A program made the position numbers and the translations under genes. A stretch of DNA of 64,000 nt from the NCBI GenBank assembly GCA_963734575.1, contig CAVTHT010000004.1:534241-598240 (forward strand), given 5' to 3'. The stretch is from CAIWHR01 sp963734575 (GTDB taxonomy: Bacteria > Pseudomonadota > Gammaproteobacteria > Burkholderiales > Casimicrobiaceae). The notes below the pieces were generated by a model. It made no database searches. It saw nothing but the letters and a program-made list of their open reading frames with translations, and was not told the origin of the DNA. Positions 8,504-16,951 of this stretch are shown piece after piece; the first letter of the stretch is position 1, and every line of letters begins with the position of its first letter.

Positions 8504-9139
8504 GTGAGCTCGCTGCATTACCGTCCCCCTGCCAAGGCGCCATGGTTGTCTCGCGCGGCGGCCTGGCTTTTGCGCCGCTTCCGCTGGCACCTCGTGCTCG
8601 CAGCACCCATTCCGCTGCACTGCGTGGTGATCTTCTATCCCCACACGTCCAACTGGGATTTTCCGGTGGGCCTGCTCGCGAAGTGGGCGCTCGACGTGCG
8701 CTTTCGCTGGGTGGGCAAGGATTCGCTTTTCAGGTGGCCGCTGGCACCCGTGCTGCGCCGCCTGGGTGGCATCGCCGTGAACCGGCGGGCCCGCACCGGC
8801 TTCACCGAACGGCTCGCGGCAGAGTTTGCGCGGCACGACGACTTCCGCGTCGTCATCGCGCCCGAAGGCACGCGTTCGCACACCGACCGGTGGCGCAGCG
8901 GCTTCTATCATCTTGCCCGCTCGACGGCCATGCCGCTGGTGCTCGCGTTCATCGATTATCCGCGGCGGGAGATCGGCATCGGCGCGTGCCTTATGCCAAC
9001 CGGAAACGTCGCCGCCGACATGGATTGCATCCGCGCGTTCTATGCGGGCAGGGCCGGCCGGCACGTGGCGAAGCAGGGGACGATCCGCTTGCGCGACGAG
9101 GCGCAGCCCGCGGCCGCAGTTGTTGCCGAGGCAGGGTGA
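8504..9139 (+). CDS. Acyltransferase of the PlsC / lysophospholipid family
   Basis: The 211-residue acyltransferase has the catalytic HX4D motif HTSNWD (His47-Asp52) and the phosphate-binding EGTR (121-124). This is the PlsC-type signature for transfer of an acyl group to a glycerol-phosphate-like or related acceptor. A GTG at 8504 is the best start, because the frame upstream has no family character and no in-frame ATG lies close by. The short N-terminal region before HX4D is basic and amphipathic, suiting peripheral membrane attachment. The stop is 2 bases before the next gene, so the pair is an operon. Substrate specificity cannot be told. Confidence 0.82.
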   Translation: MSSLHYRPPAKAPWLSRAAAWLLRRFRWHLVLAAPIPLHCVVIFYPHTSNWDFPVGLLAKWALDVRFRWVGKDSLFRWPLAPVLRRLGGIAVNRRARTGFTERLAAEFARHDDFRVVIAPEGTRSHTDRWRSGFYHLARSTAMPLVLAFIDYPRREIGIGACLMPTGNVAADMDCIRAFYAGRAGRHVAKQGTIRLRDEAQPAAAVVAEAG

Positions 9140-9141
9140 CA

Positions 9142-10179
9142 ATGAGCGGCACGCATCACCACGCGGGCGGCCACGGACATCCTCACGCCTCCGTCACCGG
9201 CACGCGCGAGACAGAACGCGATCGCAGCTGGCGCGCGCTGTGGATCGCGCTGATCCTGACCGCGAGTTTCGCCGTGGTCGAGGCGGTCGGCGGCGTGTGG
9301 GCGCATTCGCTCGCGCTGATCTCCGATGCCGGGCACATGGCGACCGATGCGGCGGCATTCATCATCGCGATCATCGCCAGCGCGGTCGCGCGCCGCCCGC
9401 CGTCGAAGCATGCATCGTACGGCTACGCGCGTGCCGAAGTGCTGGCGGCGTTCATCAATGCCCTGGCGATGCTCGTCCTGATCGTCTGGATCGCGGTCGA
9501 GGCGGTGCAACGGCTGCTTGCGCCAGCGACCGTTGAGGGTGCCGCGGTCATGGGCGTTGCGGCCGCGGGGCTCCTCGTGAACTTGATCGTTGCATGGCTG
9601 CTGGCGGGCGCCGGCGGCGGCCTCAATACGCGCGGCGCGCTGCTGCACGTGCTCGGCGACCTGCTCGGAAGTGTCGCGGCGGTCACCGCCGGGGCGGTGA
9701 TCTTGTTCACCGGGTGGATGCCCATCGATCCCATCCTGTCGCTGGTCGTGACGCTGCTCATCCTGCGCTCGACCTGGCAACTGTTGCGTCATTCCACCAA
9801 TGTGCTGATGGAGCAGGTGCCGCAGCATCTGTCGTTCGAGGCGATCGGCCAGCAACTCGCGAAGCTGCCCAACGTGGTCGAGGTGCATGACCTGCACGTG
9901 TGGCAGATGTCGGCGGGCCGCGTCGCCCTGTCCGCGCACGTGACCCTGGAGGACGGCAGCGCATGGCCCGCTACGCTGACGGCTGCGTGCAAGCTGCTCG
10001 CCGGTGAATTCGGCATCGAGCACGTGACGCTGCAACCCGCGTGGGGGCCGCCTGCCGCTGGCCGGCGCGTCATTCCCGTCACACCGGTGGCCGGTCGCGC
10101 GCCGGAGCACCACCATCGCTCCGGACACGGCAATCGCGGCGCGGCGAGCGACGACCCGGCCGCGCCGGACCGCACATGA
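9142..10179 (+). CDS. Cation diffusion facilitator (Zn/Co/Cd efflux)
   Basis: The 345-residue inner-membrane metal/proton antiporter opens with a His-rich cytoplasmic segment (HHHAGGHGHPH). TM2 carries the metal-site pattern of Asp62, His65 and Asp69 (SDAGHMATD), and the matching TM5 motif is HVLGD. The six-helix membrane part is followed by a C-terminal cytoplasmic domain with EVHDLHVW. The His-rich tails at both ends suggest zinc. It follows the acyltransferase by two bases and ends 12 bases before the convergent corA, with little room for a terminator. Confidence 0.92.
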   Translation: MSGTHHHAGGHGHPHASVTGTRETERDRSWRALWIALILTASFAVVEAVGGVWAHSLALISDAGHMATDAAAFIIAIIASAVARRPPSKHASYGYARAEVLAAFINALAMLVLIVWIAVEAVQRLLAPATVEGAAVMGVAAAGLLVNLIVAWLLAGAGGGLNTRGALLHVLGDLLGSVAAVTAGAVILFTGWMPIDPILSLVVTLLILRSTWQLLRHSTNVLMEQVPQHLSFEAIGQQLAKLPNVVEVHDLHVWQMSAGRVALSAHVTLEDGSAWPATLTAACKLLAGEFGIEHVTLQPAWGPPAAGRRVIPVTPVAGRAPEHHHRSGHGNRGAASDDPAAPDRT

Positions 10180-10191
10180 CCGGCCGCTGCG

Positions 10192-11166
10192 CTACACCCA
10201 GCGCACGCGCCGGAAGCGCCAGTACAGCAGGCCGTCGACGACGACCATGAGTGCCAGCGCGAACGGATAACCCGCCGCCCAGCTCAGCTCGGGCATGAAC
10301 TTGAAGTTCATCCCGTAGATGCCGGCGATCAGCGTCGGCACCGTGATCAGGGCGCCCCATGCAGCAAAGCGCTTGGTGATCTCGCTCTCGGCGAGGCTGA
10401 TCAGCGCGATGTTCACCGAGATCGCGGTTTGCAGCATTTCCCGGATGCTCTCGATGGCGCCCTCGATGCGCGCCAGGTGATCGTAGACATCGCGGTAGTA
10501 GTCCTGCATGCCGGCGACGAGTTGCGGCACGCGGCCGCCGTACAGCTTGCCGACGGCCTCCAGCAACGGACCGACGGCATGCTGCAGCAGCATCAGCCGG
10601 CGCTTCAGGCTGTAGAGATCCTGCATCTTGCGCCGCGTCGACCCGCCTTCGAACAGCAACTCCTCGACCGACTCCAGCTCGCTCGACAGGCTGTCGACGA
10701 CGGGGAAGTAGCGGTCGACGACGGCGTCCATCAGGGCGTAGAGAACGTAGCCGGAGCCGAAGCGCAACAGCTCGGGCTCGCGCTCGGTGCGCGCGCGCAC
10801 GTCCGTGAATCCCTTGAGCGTGCGATGCCGCACCGACAGCACGTAGTTCTTCCCGATCAGCACGTGCATCTCGCCGAGGAGAAGGTCGGCGGGATCTTCC
10901 GGGCTCGACTCGACCGTGTGCAGGACCACGAACATCGAGTCTTCGTACTCCTCGATCTTGGGCCGCTGGTGGCCCTTGCGCGCGTCCTCGAGGGCGAGCG
11001 GATGCAGGCCGAACTCGGCGGCCATCATGTCGAGCTCCTCGCGCGTCGGATCGCGCACGGCGACCCACACGAAGCTGTCCGGGCGCGTGATGTACTCGCT
11101 GATATCCTCCGGACGGATGTCGGCGACCTTGCGGCCCTGCTGATAGACCGAGCAGTTGATGATCAT
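10192..11166 (-). CDS. corA: CorA-type magnesium/cobalt channel
   Basis: The 324-residue pentameric divalent-cation channel has a large cytoplasmic N-terminal domain rich in acidic helices. Two C-terminal membrane helices are joined by the signature GMN (residues 285-287 in IYGMNFKFMPE). A basic C-terminus (WRFRRVRWV) follows TM2, as in the family. Mg2+ import is the usual role, but CorA homologues in the ZntB branch move Zn2+. The intact GMN and MPEL loop fit either. It is divergent from pncB, with 116 bases between the starts. Confidence 0.93.
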   Translation of the reverse strand: MIINCSVYQQGRKVADIRPEDISEYITRPDSFVWVAVRDPTREELDMMAAEFGLHPLALEDARKGHQRPKIEEYEDSMFVVLHTVESSPEDPADLLLGEMHVLIGKNYVLSVRHRTLKGFTDVRARTEREPELLRFGSGYVLYALMDAVVDRYFPVVDSLSSELESVEELLFEGGSTRRKMQDLYSLKRRLMLLQHAVGPLLEAVGKLYGGRVPQLVAGMQDYYRDVYDHLARIEGAIESIREMLQTAISVNIALISLAESEITKRFAAWGALITVPTLIAGIYGMNFKFMPELSWAAGYPFALALMVVVDGLLYWRFRRVRWV

Positions 11167-11282
11167 GGCATGCCTCGTCGGCCGGCATCATAGCTCACGG
11201 TCCCCCACCGTGGCGCGTGACCGGCTGGCGGGCGGAGCGGTAACATGCGGGCCTCAACCTCGAACTCCGGGCCCTTCCCGCG

Positions 11283-12518
11283 ATGATCATCAGGTCGCTG
11301 CTCGATACCGATCTCTACAAGTTCACGATGATGCAGGTCGTCCTGCATCACTTCCCCGGCGCGCACGTCGAGTACCGTTTCAAGTGCCGCAACGAGGGCG
11401 TGGACCTCACGCCTTACATCGGCGAGATCGAGGAGGAGATCCGCGCGTTGTGCCGCCTGCGCTTCACGCCGCAGGAGCTCGATTACCTGCGCGGCTGGCG
11501 CTTCTTCAAGAGCGACTTCGTCGATCTGCTCGGACTGTTCCAGCTCGACGAGCGCTTCATCCATTTGTCGAAGCTGCCCGGGAGCCCGGGCGAGATCGAC
11601 ATCACGATCAAGGGGCCGTGGCTGCACACGATCCTGTTCGAGGTTCCTGTGCTCGCCATCGTGAGCGAGATCTATTTTCGCCACACGCAGCCCACCCCCG
11701 ATCTCGCGGAAGGGCGCCGCCGGCTGACCGCGAAGATCGAGCGCATCAATGCCGTCGAGGATCCCGAGTTCCGCATCGCCGACTACGGCACGCGGCGGCG
11801 GTTTTCACGCGCGTGGCAGGACGAGGTGATTCGCACCCTCAAGGAGGGCATCGGTCCGAAGTTCGTGGGCACGAGCAATGTCCATTTCGCCATGGAACAC
11901 GGCCTCACCCCACTGGGTACGATGGCGCACGAGTATCTGCAGGCATGCCAGGCGGTAGGGCCGCGGCTGCGCGACTCGCAGACCTTCGCTTTCAACATGT
12001 GGGCCCGCGAGTATCGCGGCGACCTGGGGATCGCCCTGTCGGACGTGTGCGGCATGGACGCCTTCCTGCGCGATTTCGACCTCTTCTTCTGCAAGCTTTT
12101 CGACGGCGTGCGGCACGACTCCGGGGATCCGTTCGAGTGGGGCGAGAAACTGATCGCGCATTACCACAAGATGCGCATCGATCCGTTGACGAAGACGATG
12201 GTGTTCTCCGACTCGCTCAATGTGCCGCTCGCCATCCGGCTGTTCGAGTATTTCCGTGGTCGCATGCACACGGCCTTCGGCATCGGTACCAACCTGACCA
12301 ACGACCTCGGCTACCCGGCCCTGCAGATCGTGATCAAGATGACGCGCTGCAATGGCCAGCCGGTGGCGAAGATCAGCGACGAGCCATCCAAGACGATGGA
12401 CTACGACCCGTCGTACGTCGCGTACCTGCGCGAGGTGTTCCAGGTGCCCGAAGAGGAGGTGCGGGGTGCCGGCGGGGCCACGCCAGTTCCCAGCGGGCAG
12501 GCGGCGGACGTGCACTGA
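11283..12518 (+). CDS. pncB: Nicotinate phosphoribosyltransferase
   Basis: The 411-residue enzyme joins nicotinate to PRPP to make nicotinate mononucleotide in NAD salvage. The family start LLDTDLYKFTMMQ is present, as are the central TSNVHFAMEHGLTPLGTMAHE segment with the histidine that is phosphorylated during ATP-linked catalysis, and the C-terminal DLGYPALQIVIKM and LSD-type region. The length matches proteobacterial PncB, with a short Gly/Ala-rich tail added. It stands alone, divergent from corA. Confidence 0.95.
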   Translation: MIIRSLLDTDLYKFTMMQVVLHHFPGAHVEYRFKCRNEGVDLTPYIGEIEEEIRALCRLRFTPQELDYLRGWRFFKSDFVDLLGLFQLDERFIHLSKLPGSPGEIDITIKGPWLHTILFEVPVLAIVSEIYFRHTQPTPDLAEGRRRLTAKIERINAVEDPEFRIADYGTRRRFSRAWQDEVIRTLKEGIGPKFVGTSNVHFAMEHGLTPLGTMAHEYLQACQAVGPRLRDSQTFAFNMWAREYRGDLGIALSDVCGMDAFLRDFDLFFCKLFDGVRHDSGDPFEWGEKLIAHYHKMRIDPLTKTMVFSDSLNVPLAIRLFEYFRGRMHTAFGIGTNLTNDLGYPALQIVIKMTRCNGQPVAKISDEPSKTMDYDPSYVAYLREVFQVPEEEVRGAGGATPVPSGQAADVH

Positions 12519-12628
12519 CCGGCGAATCCGGGCCACGTCTGACGCCCCTGCAACGCCGGCCGCCTGCCGGCATTCATGGGGGGAGGGGCGGCGAGCCGAT
12601 CCGGCAGCCCTTCGTGTAGAGTCGGCCC

Positions 12629-14446
12629 ATGGCCACTCCGATCGCATCCGCTCCGTCGGCACCCGGCGCGCCAGGCCGCCCGGACGGCCCCAGCCGGGCG
12701 GCCGATCGTCGCCTGCGGCTCGACGACATCCTGAAGCTGATGGTCGCCGACGGTCTCGTCGGCGCGGCCGACGCGGACCGACTCGGGCGCTCCCGTACCA
12801 CGCGCTTCGAGCACCCGCTCGAGCTCATCGCCGACCAGAAGTGGCAGGCACTGCAGCCGCCGCACAGGACGCTGACCCTGGAGGGCCTCGTCGAGTGGCT
12901 CGCCGGGAAGCTCGGCGTTCCCTACCGGCACATCGACCCGCTGAAGATCGACCTTGGCGGCGTCACCCAGAGCATGTCCAACGCTTATGCCGAGCGCTAT
13001 CGCGTGCTGCCGATGGAGGTCACCCGCGACACGCTGACGGTGGGCACCGCGGAGCCGTTCGTGCGTTCCTGGGCGGAGGAGCTCGAGAAGATCCTGCGGC
13101 TCAAGGTGCAGCTCGTCTTCGTCAATCCGCAGGACATCCGTCGTTACGTCGGCGAGTTCTACAGCCTCGCGCGGTCGATGAAGAAGGCGCAGGAGACTTC
13201 GCGCGGCGAGGTCTCGCTGGCGCGCAATTTCGAGCAACTGGTCGAGCTCGGGCGCAGTGGCAAGCTGGACGCCAACGACAGTCACGTCGTCCACATCGTC
13301 GACTGGCTGTGGCAATACGCGTTCGAGCAGCGCGCCTCCGATATCCACATCGAGCCGCGGCGGGATGTCGGGCTGGTGCGCTTCCGCATCGACGGCGTGC
13401 TGCACCAGGTGTACGCCATTCCCCTTCCCGTGCTGGTCGCAATGACCTCGCGCGTGAAGCTGCTCGCGCGCATGGAGATCGTCGAGAAGCGCCGGCCCCA
13501 GGACGGGCGTATCAAGACCGTCGCGCCGAACGGGGACGAGATCGAGTTGCGCATCTCCACGATGCCCACGGCCTTCGGCGAGAAGATCGTGATGCGGATC
13601 TTCTCGCCCGAGGTCCTGGTGCGCGATTTTGCGGAGCTCGGCTTCAGCGTCGAGGACCGCCAGCGCTGGGAACGCATGATCGGCGAGCCCAACGGCATCG
13701 TCCTGCTGACCGGCCCGACCGGGTCCGGCAAGACCACGACGTTGTATTCGTCGCTGCGCATCCTCGCAACGCCCGAAGTGAATGTCTGCACCGTCGAGGA
13801 CCCGATCGAGATGATCGAGCCGGCGTTCAACCAGATGCAGGTGCAGCCGGCGATCGGCGTGGACTTCGCCCACGGCGTGCGTACGTTGCTGCGCCAGGAC
13901 CCGGACATCATCATGGTGGGCGAGATCCGCGACCGCGATACCGCCGACATGGCGGTGCAGGCGGCACTGACCGGCCATCTCGTGCTTTCCACGCTGCACA
14001 CCAACGATGCGCCTACCGCCGTCACGCGCCTGCTCGACCTCGGCGTGCCGCCGTACCTCATCAGCTCGACCTTGCTCGGTGTCATGGCGCAGCGCCTGGT
14101 ACGCACGTTGTGCCCGCACTGCAAGACGGCGGCCGAGCCACCCGACGATGAAAACTGGCGCCTCCTCACCGCGCCGTGGCGGGGCGAGAAGCCGACCTCC
14201 GTGATGGCGCCGGTCGGCTGCCTGGAATGCCGGATGACCGGCTACTACGGGCGCATGGGGCTGTTCGAGCTCATGCCGATGACGCCGGCCATTCGCCGCC
14301 TGACGACGCACGAAGCGGATGACTCGCGCATCCGCGAGCAGGCGTACAAGGACGGCATGAAGCCGCTGCGCGTGTCGGGTGCGTCCAAGATCGCGGCGGG
14401 ACTCACCACCGTGGATGAGGTGATGAAGGTGGCTCCATTGGCCTGA
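12629..14446 (+). CDS. GspE/PilB-family secretion or pilus ATPase, orphan
   Basis: The 605-residue hexameric ATPase of the type II secretion/type IV pilus class has an N-terminal MshEN/GspE-N-like domain at about residues 28-180. Walker A is TGPTGSGKTT (361-370), the Asp box is TVEDPIE and Walker B is DPDIIMVGEIRD. The His box is STLHTND, and a zinc-binding CPHC...CLEC pair comes near the C-terminus. All catalytic elements are intact. No pilin, secretin or platform gene lies beside it, so it must serve a machine encoded elsewhere. Its stop codon lies inside the first copy of a 110-bp tandem repeat. Confidence 0.88.
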   Translation: MATPIASAPSAPGAPGRPDGPSRAADRRLRLDDILKLMVADGLVGAADADRLGRSRTTRFEHPLELIADQKWQALQPPHRTLTLEGLVEWLAGKLGVPYRHIDPLKIDLGGVTQSMSNAYAERYRVLPMEVTRDTLTVGTAEPFVRSWAEELEKILRLKVQLVFVNPQDIRRYVGEFYSLARSMKKAQETSRGEVSLARNFEQLVELGRSGKLDANDSHVVHIVDWLWQYAFEQRASDIHIEPRRDVGLVRFRIDGVLHQVYAIPLPVLVAMTSRVKLLARMEIVEKRRPQDGRIKTVAPNGDEIELRISTMPTAFGEKIVMRIFSPEVLVRDFAELGFSVEDRQRWERMIGEPNGIVLLTGPTGSGKTTTLYSSLRILATPEVNVCTVEDPIEMIEPAFNQMQVQPAIGVDFAHGVRTLLRQDPDIIMVGEIRDRDTADMAVQAALTGHLVLSTLHTNDAPTAVTRLLDLGVPPYLISSTLLGVMAQRLVRTLCPHCKTAAEPPDDENWRLLTAPWRGEKPTSVMAPVGCLECRMTGYYGRMGLFELMPMTPAIRRLTTHEADDSRIREQAYKDGMKPLRVSGASKIAAGLTTVDEVMKVAPLA

Positions 14447-14657
14447 GAGCAGGGGCCCCGCGCAGTGGGGATGCGACCGGGGCCAATGGAGCTCGAGGCC
14501 GACCCCCCGAGCTTCACATTGCAGCGGTCGTGCGGAGGCCGAGGCCGCGGGCCTGAGAGCAGGGGCCCCGCACAGTGGGGATGCGACCGGGGCCAATGGA
14601 GCTCGAGGCCGCCCCCCCGAGCTTCACATTGCAGCGGTCGTGCGGAGGCCGAGGCCC
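14441..14657. repeat. 110-bp tandem repeat overlapping the ATPase stop codon
   Basis: Two nearly identical copies begin with GCCTGAGAGCAGGGGCCCCG at 14441 and 14551 (period 110 bases). The first copy contains the TGA of the ATPase gene (14444-14446). A 12-bp perfect inverted repeat, GCTCCATTGGCC (14432-14443) with GGCCAATGGAGC (14481-14492), joins the gene end to the repeat. From 14658 to 14863 only decayed fragments remain, such as GGGGATGCGACCG near 14814 and AGGAGCAGGGGCCCCG near 14687. No gene is supported in this 417-base gap. Confidence 0.9.
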
Positions 14658-14863
14658 GCTCGCGTAGGAGCAAACACGCGAGCCGAGGAGCAGGGGCCCC
14701 GTGCCGCTTCGCGGGGGTGCGACTGGGGCGAGTCGGGTTCGGAGGCCGACTCCACGGTCCTTCGTCGTGCGACACCCCCTCGGAGGCCGACGGGGCCTCA
14801 CCGTTCTCGATGGGGATGCGACCGTGTGCGCCGGTGCGGCCCTGCGCGATGTGCCGACCGGAC

Positions 14864-16189
14864 TTACTGGCCGCGCAATTCGGCCATGCGCATGCACGGT
14901 CCCACGCTGCCCATGCAGGACTCCGCCGCTTGGGCATCGACGTTCGTCCGCGCGAGCGTGCGGCGCGACTGGCGCGCAGTGCGTGTGTTTGGCGCACCGC
15001 GACCGGATCTCACGCTTGCGCCGTCGCGGCGGGATTGCGCCTGCCAACGCGCAGCGCCATCGTGCGCGACCTGCTTGCGCGGCGCGGGCTTCGCGCGTGC
15101 GGGCACGTGCGCGACGGGATGCGGCATCCACAAGGAGGCCAGCCGCGGGCTTGCCGCCGTGGCGGAGGGATCACCCGGTGGCGTCGCCGGTGCGGATTCG
15201 GTGTCGGGCGATAACGACGATGGGGGCATGTCCGGCCTCACCGGCACCGAGGCGGGCGCGCTACCGGCGGCGTCGAAGCCGTCACGCGGCGGGCTCGCAT
15301 CGTCGCTTGCGGGTCTCGCAGGCAGCACGCTGCCGAGCGTGGCGCGCGCCAGCGACACGGCGCGATCAAGCACTACAGGGTTGCGGTACGCGTAGAGCGA
15401 GCCCGCAACGGCGGCAGGCAGCACGATCAAGGCGAGCATGCCGGCGAGAATCCATGCGCCACGCCGGTGCCCGGGAGGGGTGCAAAGGTCGGCCTGAGCG
15501 AGTTCGGCTTCGTCGAGCGGCGCGGTGAGTGTGCCGACGTAATGCAGGCGCGTCTCGTCTTCGAGCAGCACGTTGGGCGCCGCCGGCCGATGCGGCGTGC
15601 GTCGTACCGGCCCCATGGATGGTGTGCTGTCGACCGGCCCCGGGACGGCTGCATTGGCAATGCCGTGCCACGCAGATGCGCCGTCGTCGATGTCGGGCGG
15701 ATCTGCCGCCGGGGAGTTAGTCGCGGTATGTGCCGCACCGGGACCGCCAGGTCCGCCGGGGCCGGCTGGCGGCTCGCTCGCATCCAGCGCCGGACCGGCA
15801 GCGATCTCCACGAACGGCGCCTCACAACGGTAGCAGAGCGAGGCAGCGGCATCGTTCAGGGCATCGCAGTGCGGACATTCACGCAGGTGCGCGAGATTGG
15901 GGAAGAGTTCCTGCGTCGGCAAGGCCAGCTCCGCAAGCCCATCCACGGTCGTCGATGACGCATCCGTCGTGTCATGCGCCAATAGCATCGTGCCGCACGT
16001 GTGGCAGGCCATCGTGGTGCGATCGTTGACGGCCTCGCACAGCGGACATTGCCGCAGATGCAGGCGCGCGCCGCATGCATTGCAGTAGCGGGAGCCATCC
16101 GGGTTGGCGTGCTCGCAGGCAGGACACCCGATGGCTGGCGGCCGGGGAGCCGCGGAGCGCAGGTAGAATGACGCGAATGGGTCGGGCAT
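14864..16189 (-). CDS. Triple zinc-ribbon single-pass membrane protein
   Basis: The 441-residue protein has no recognised function. Three zinc-ribbon units of the CxxC-x10-15-CxxC type lie at about residues 22-39, 48-65 and 105-122. A Gly/Pro-rich linker follows, then one transmembrane helix at about 245-267, and finally a long Ala/Pro/Arg-rich C-terminal region. With the ribbons at the N-terminus and basic HRR before the helix, the ribbons should face the cytoplasm. The ATG at 16189 is chosen because it opens directly on MPDPFASFY before the first ribbon, and the longer frame is unstructured. Double zinc ribbons (DZANK-type) often act as protein-interaction or regulatory modules. Confidence 0.7.
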   Translation of the reverse strand: MPDPFASFYLRSAAPRPPAIGCPACEHANPDGSRYCNACGARLHLRQCPLCEAVNDRTTMACHTCGTMLLAHDTTDASSTTVDGLAELALPTQELFPNLAHLRECPHCDALNDAAASLCYRCEAPFVEIAAGPALDASEPPAGPGGPGGPGAAHTATNSPAADPPDIDDGASAWHGIANAAVPGPVDSTPSMGPVRRTPHRPAAPNVLLEDETRLHYVGTLTAPLDEAELAQADLCTPPGHRRGAWILAGMLALIVLPAAVAGSLYAYRNPVVLDRAVSLARATLGSVLPARPASDDASPPRDGFDAAGSAPASVPVRPDMPPSSLSPDTESAPATPPGDPSATAASPRLASLWMPHPVAHVPARAKPAPRKQVAHDGAARWQAQSRRDGASVRSGRGAPNTRTARQSRRTLARTNVDAQAAESCMGSVGPCMRMAELRGQ

Positions 16190-16457
16190 GGGCAGGCGGC
16201 GGGCCGCTACGCGCGGTCGACTCGCGGCGTTGATCGTTGCCCCGATCTCGCGCGGCGGGTATAGGACGGCGAGGGGCACGCGTGTAGGTGCGCACCTACA
16301 TCACCGCGTCAACGGGGTGCCGGGCCGCCACGTTGACACCTGACGCCACCCGCACGCGGTGCGCTGCGTGCGCTCTATCGAGCCGCTAGGATGGCTCCCC
16401 GCCCCCGGGCACGTGCCGGGCAGGAGTCCAATTCGATAATTCAACGGAGTATCACCA

Positions 16458-16802
16458 ATGAACAGAATCGCAACGGCCGTCGTGGCCACCACTTTCCTGG
16501 CGTTCGCATCGGCCAGCTTCGCCGCGGCACCCGCCGATACGTCGGCACCTGCACAACCGGCCGCCAACGCCAAGATGCGCGGTGGCAAGGCCGCGGCCGA
16601 CGACCCCGCGCAGGCGCAGTTCAACGCAGCCCGCAAGGACGCGGAAAAGAAGATGCAGGCCGCGTGGGCCGACTGCAAGACGAAGAAGGGTGCCGAGGCA
16701 CGTACGTGCTATGCCGACTCCAAGGCCGAGCACGACCGGGCGGTGGCCGATGCCAAGGCGCAGCGCGACAAGTCCAGGGCCGCCGCCAAGACCAAGAGCT
16801 GA
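16458..16802 (+). CDS. Small secreted Ala/Lys-rich protein
   Basis: The 114-residue product has a clear signal peptide (residues 1-23, cleavage near SFAAA). The mature part is highly charged and helical, made of Ala, Lys, Asp and Glu, with two cysteines in CKTKKGAEARTC that could pair. No family is recognised. A GGAG sequence lies about 9 bases before the ATG. A 10-bp palindrome (GGCACGTGCC, 16408-16417) lies about 40 bases upstream and might be an operator. A strong terminator follows the stop. It is probably a periplasmic protein of unknown role, transcribed alone. Confidence 0.75.
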   Translation: MNRIATAVVATTFLAFASASFAAAPADTSAPAQPAANAKMRGGKAAADDPAQAQFNAARKDAEKKMQAAWADCKTKKGAEARTCYADSKAEHDRAVADAKAQRDKSRAAAKTKS

Positions 16803-16832
16803 CGCGCGGCGCGTTCCACCGCGTATTGCAGG

Positions 16833-16857
16833 CGCCCCCGCCCTCGGGGGCGTTTTG
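16833..16857 (+). terminator. Rho-independent terminator
   Basis: An 8-bp GC stem (CGCCCCCG / CGGGGGCG) with a CCCT loop is followed by TTTTG, 30 bases past the stop of the small secreted protein gene. Confidence 0.85.
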
Positions 16858-16951
16858 TCGTTGACCGTCGGGCGTGGCTTGCGGCGACTGGAATCCAGGT
16901 TTTAGCGCACCCGACGTTGCCGCCATGTAGCGGCCCACCCGCGGGAGCACC

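Noticed and set aside
12401..14596. A 731-codon open frame on the minus strand opposite the secretion ATPase
   Set aside because: It mirrors the ATPase gene, which has intact Walker and zinc motifs; the opposite frame has none.
14441..14863. Possible CRISPR array
   Set aside because: The repeats are 110 bases long with no spacers between them and no cas genes nearby; it is a tandem duplication.
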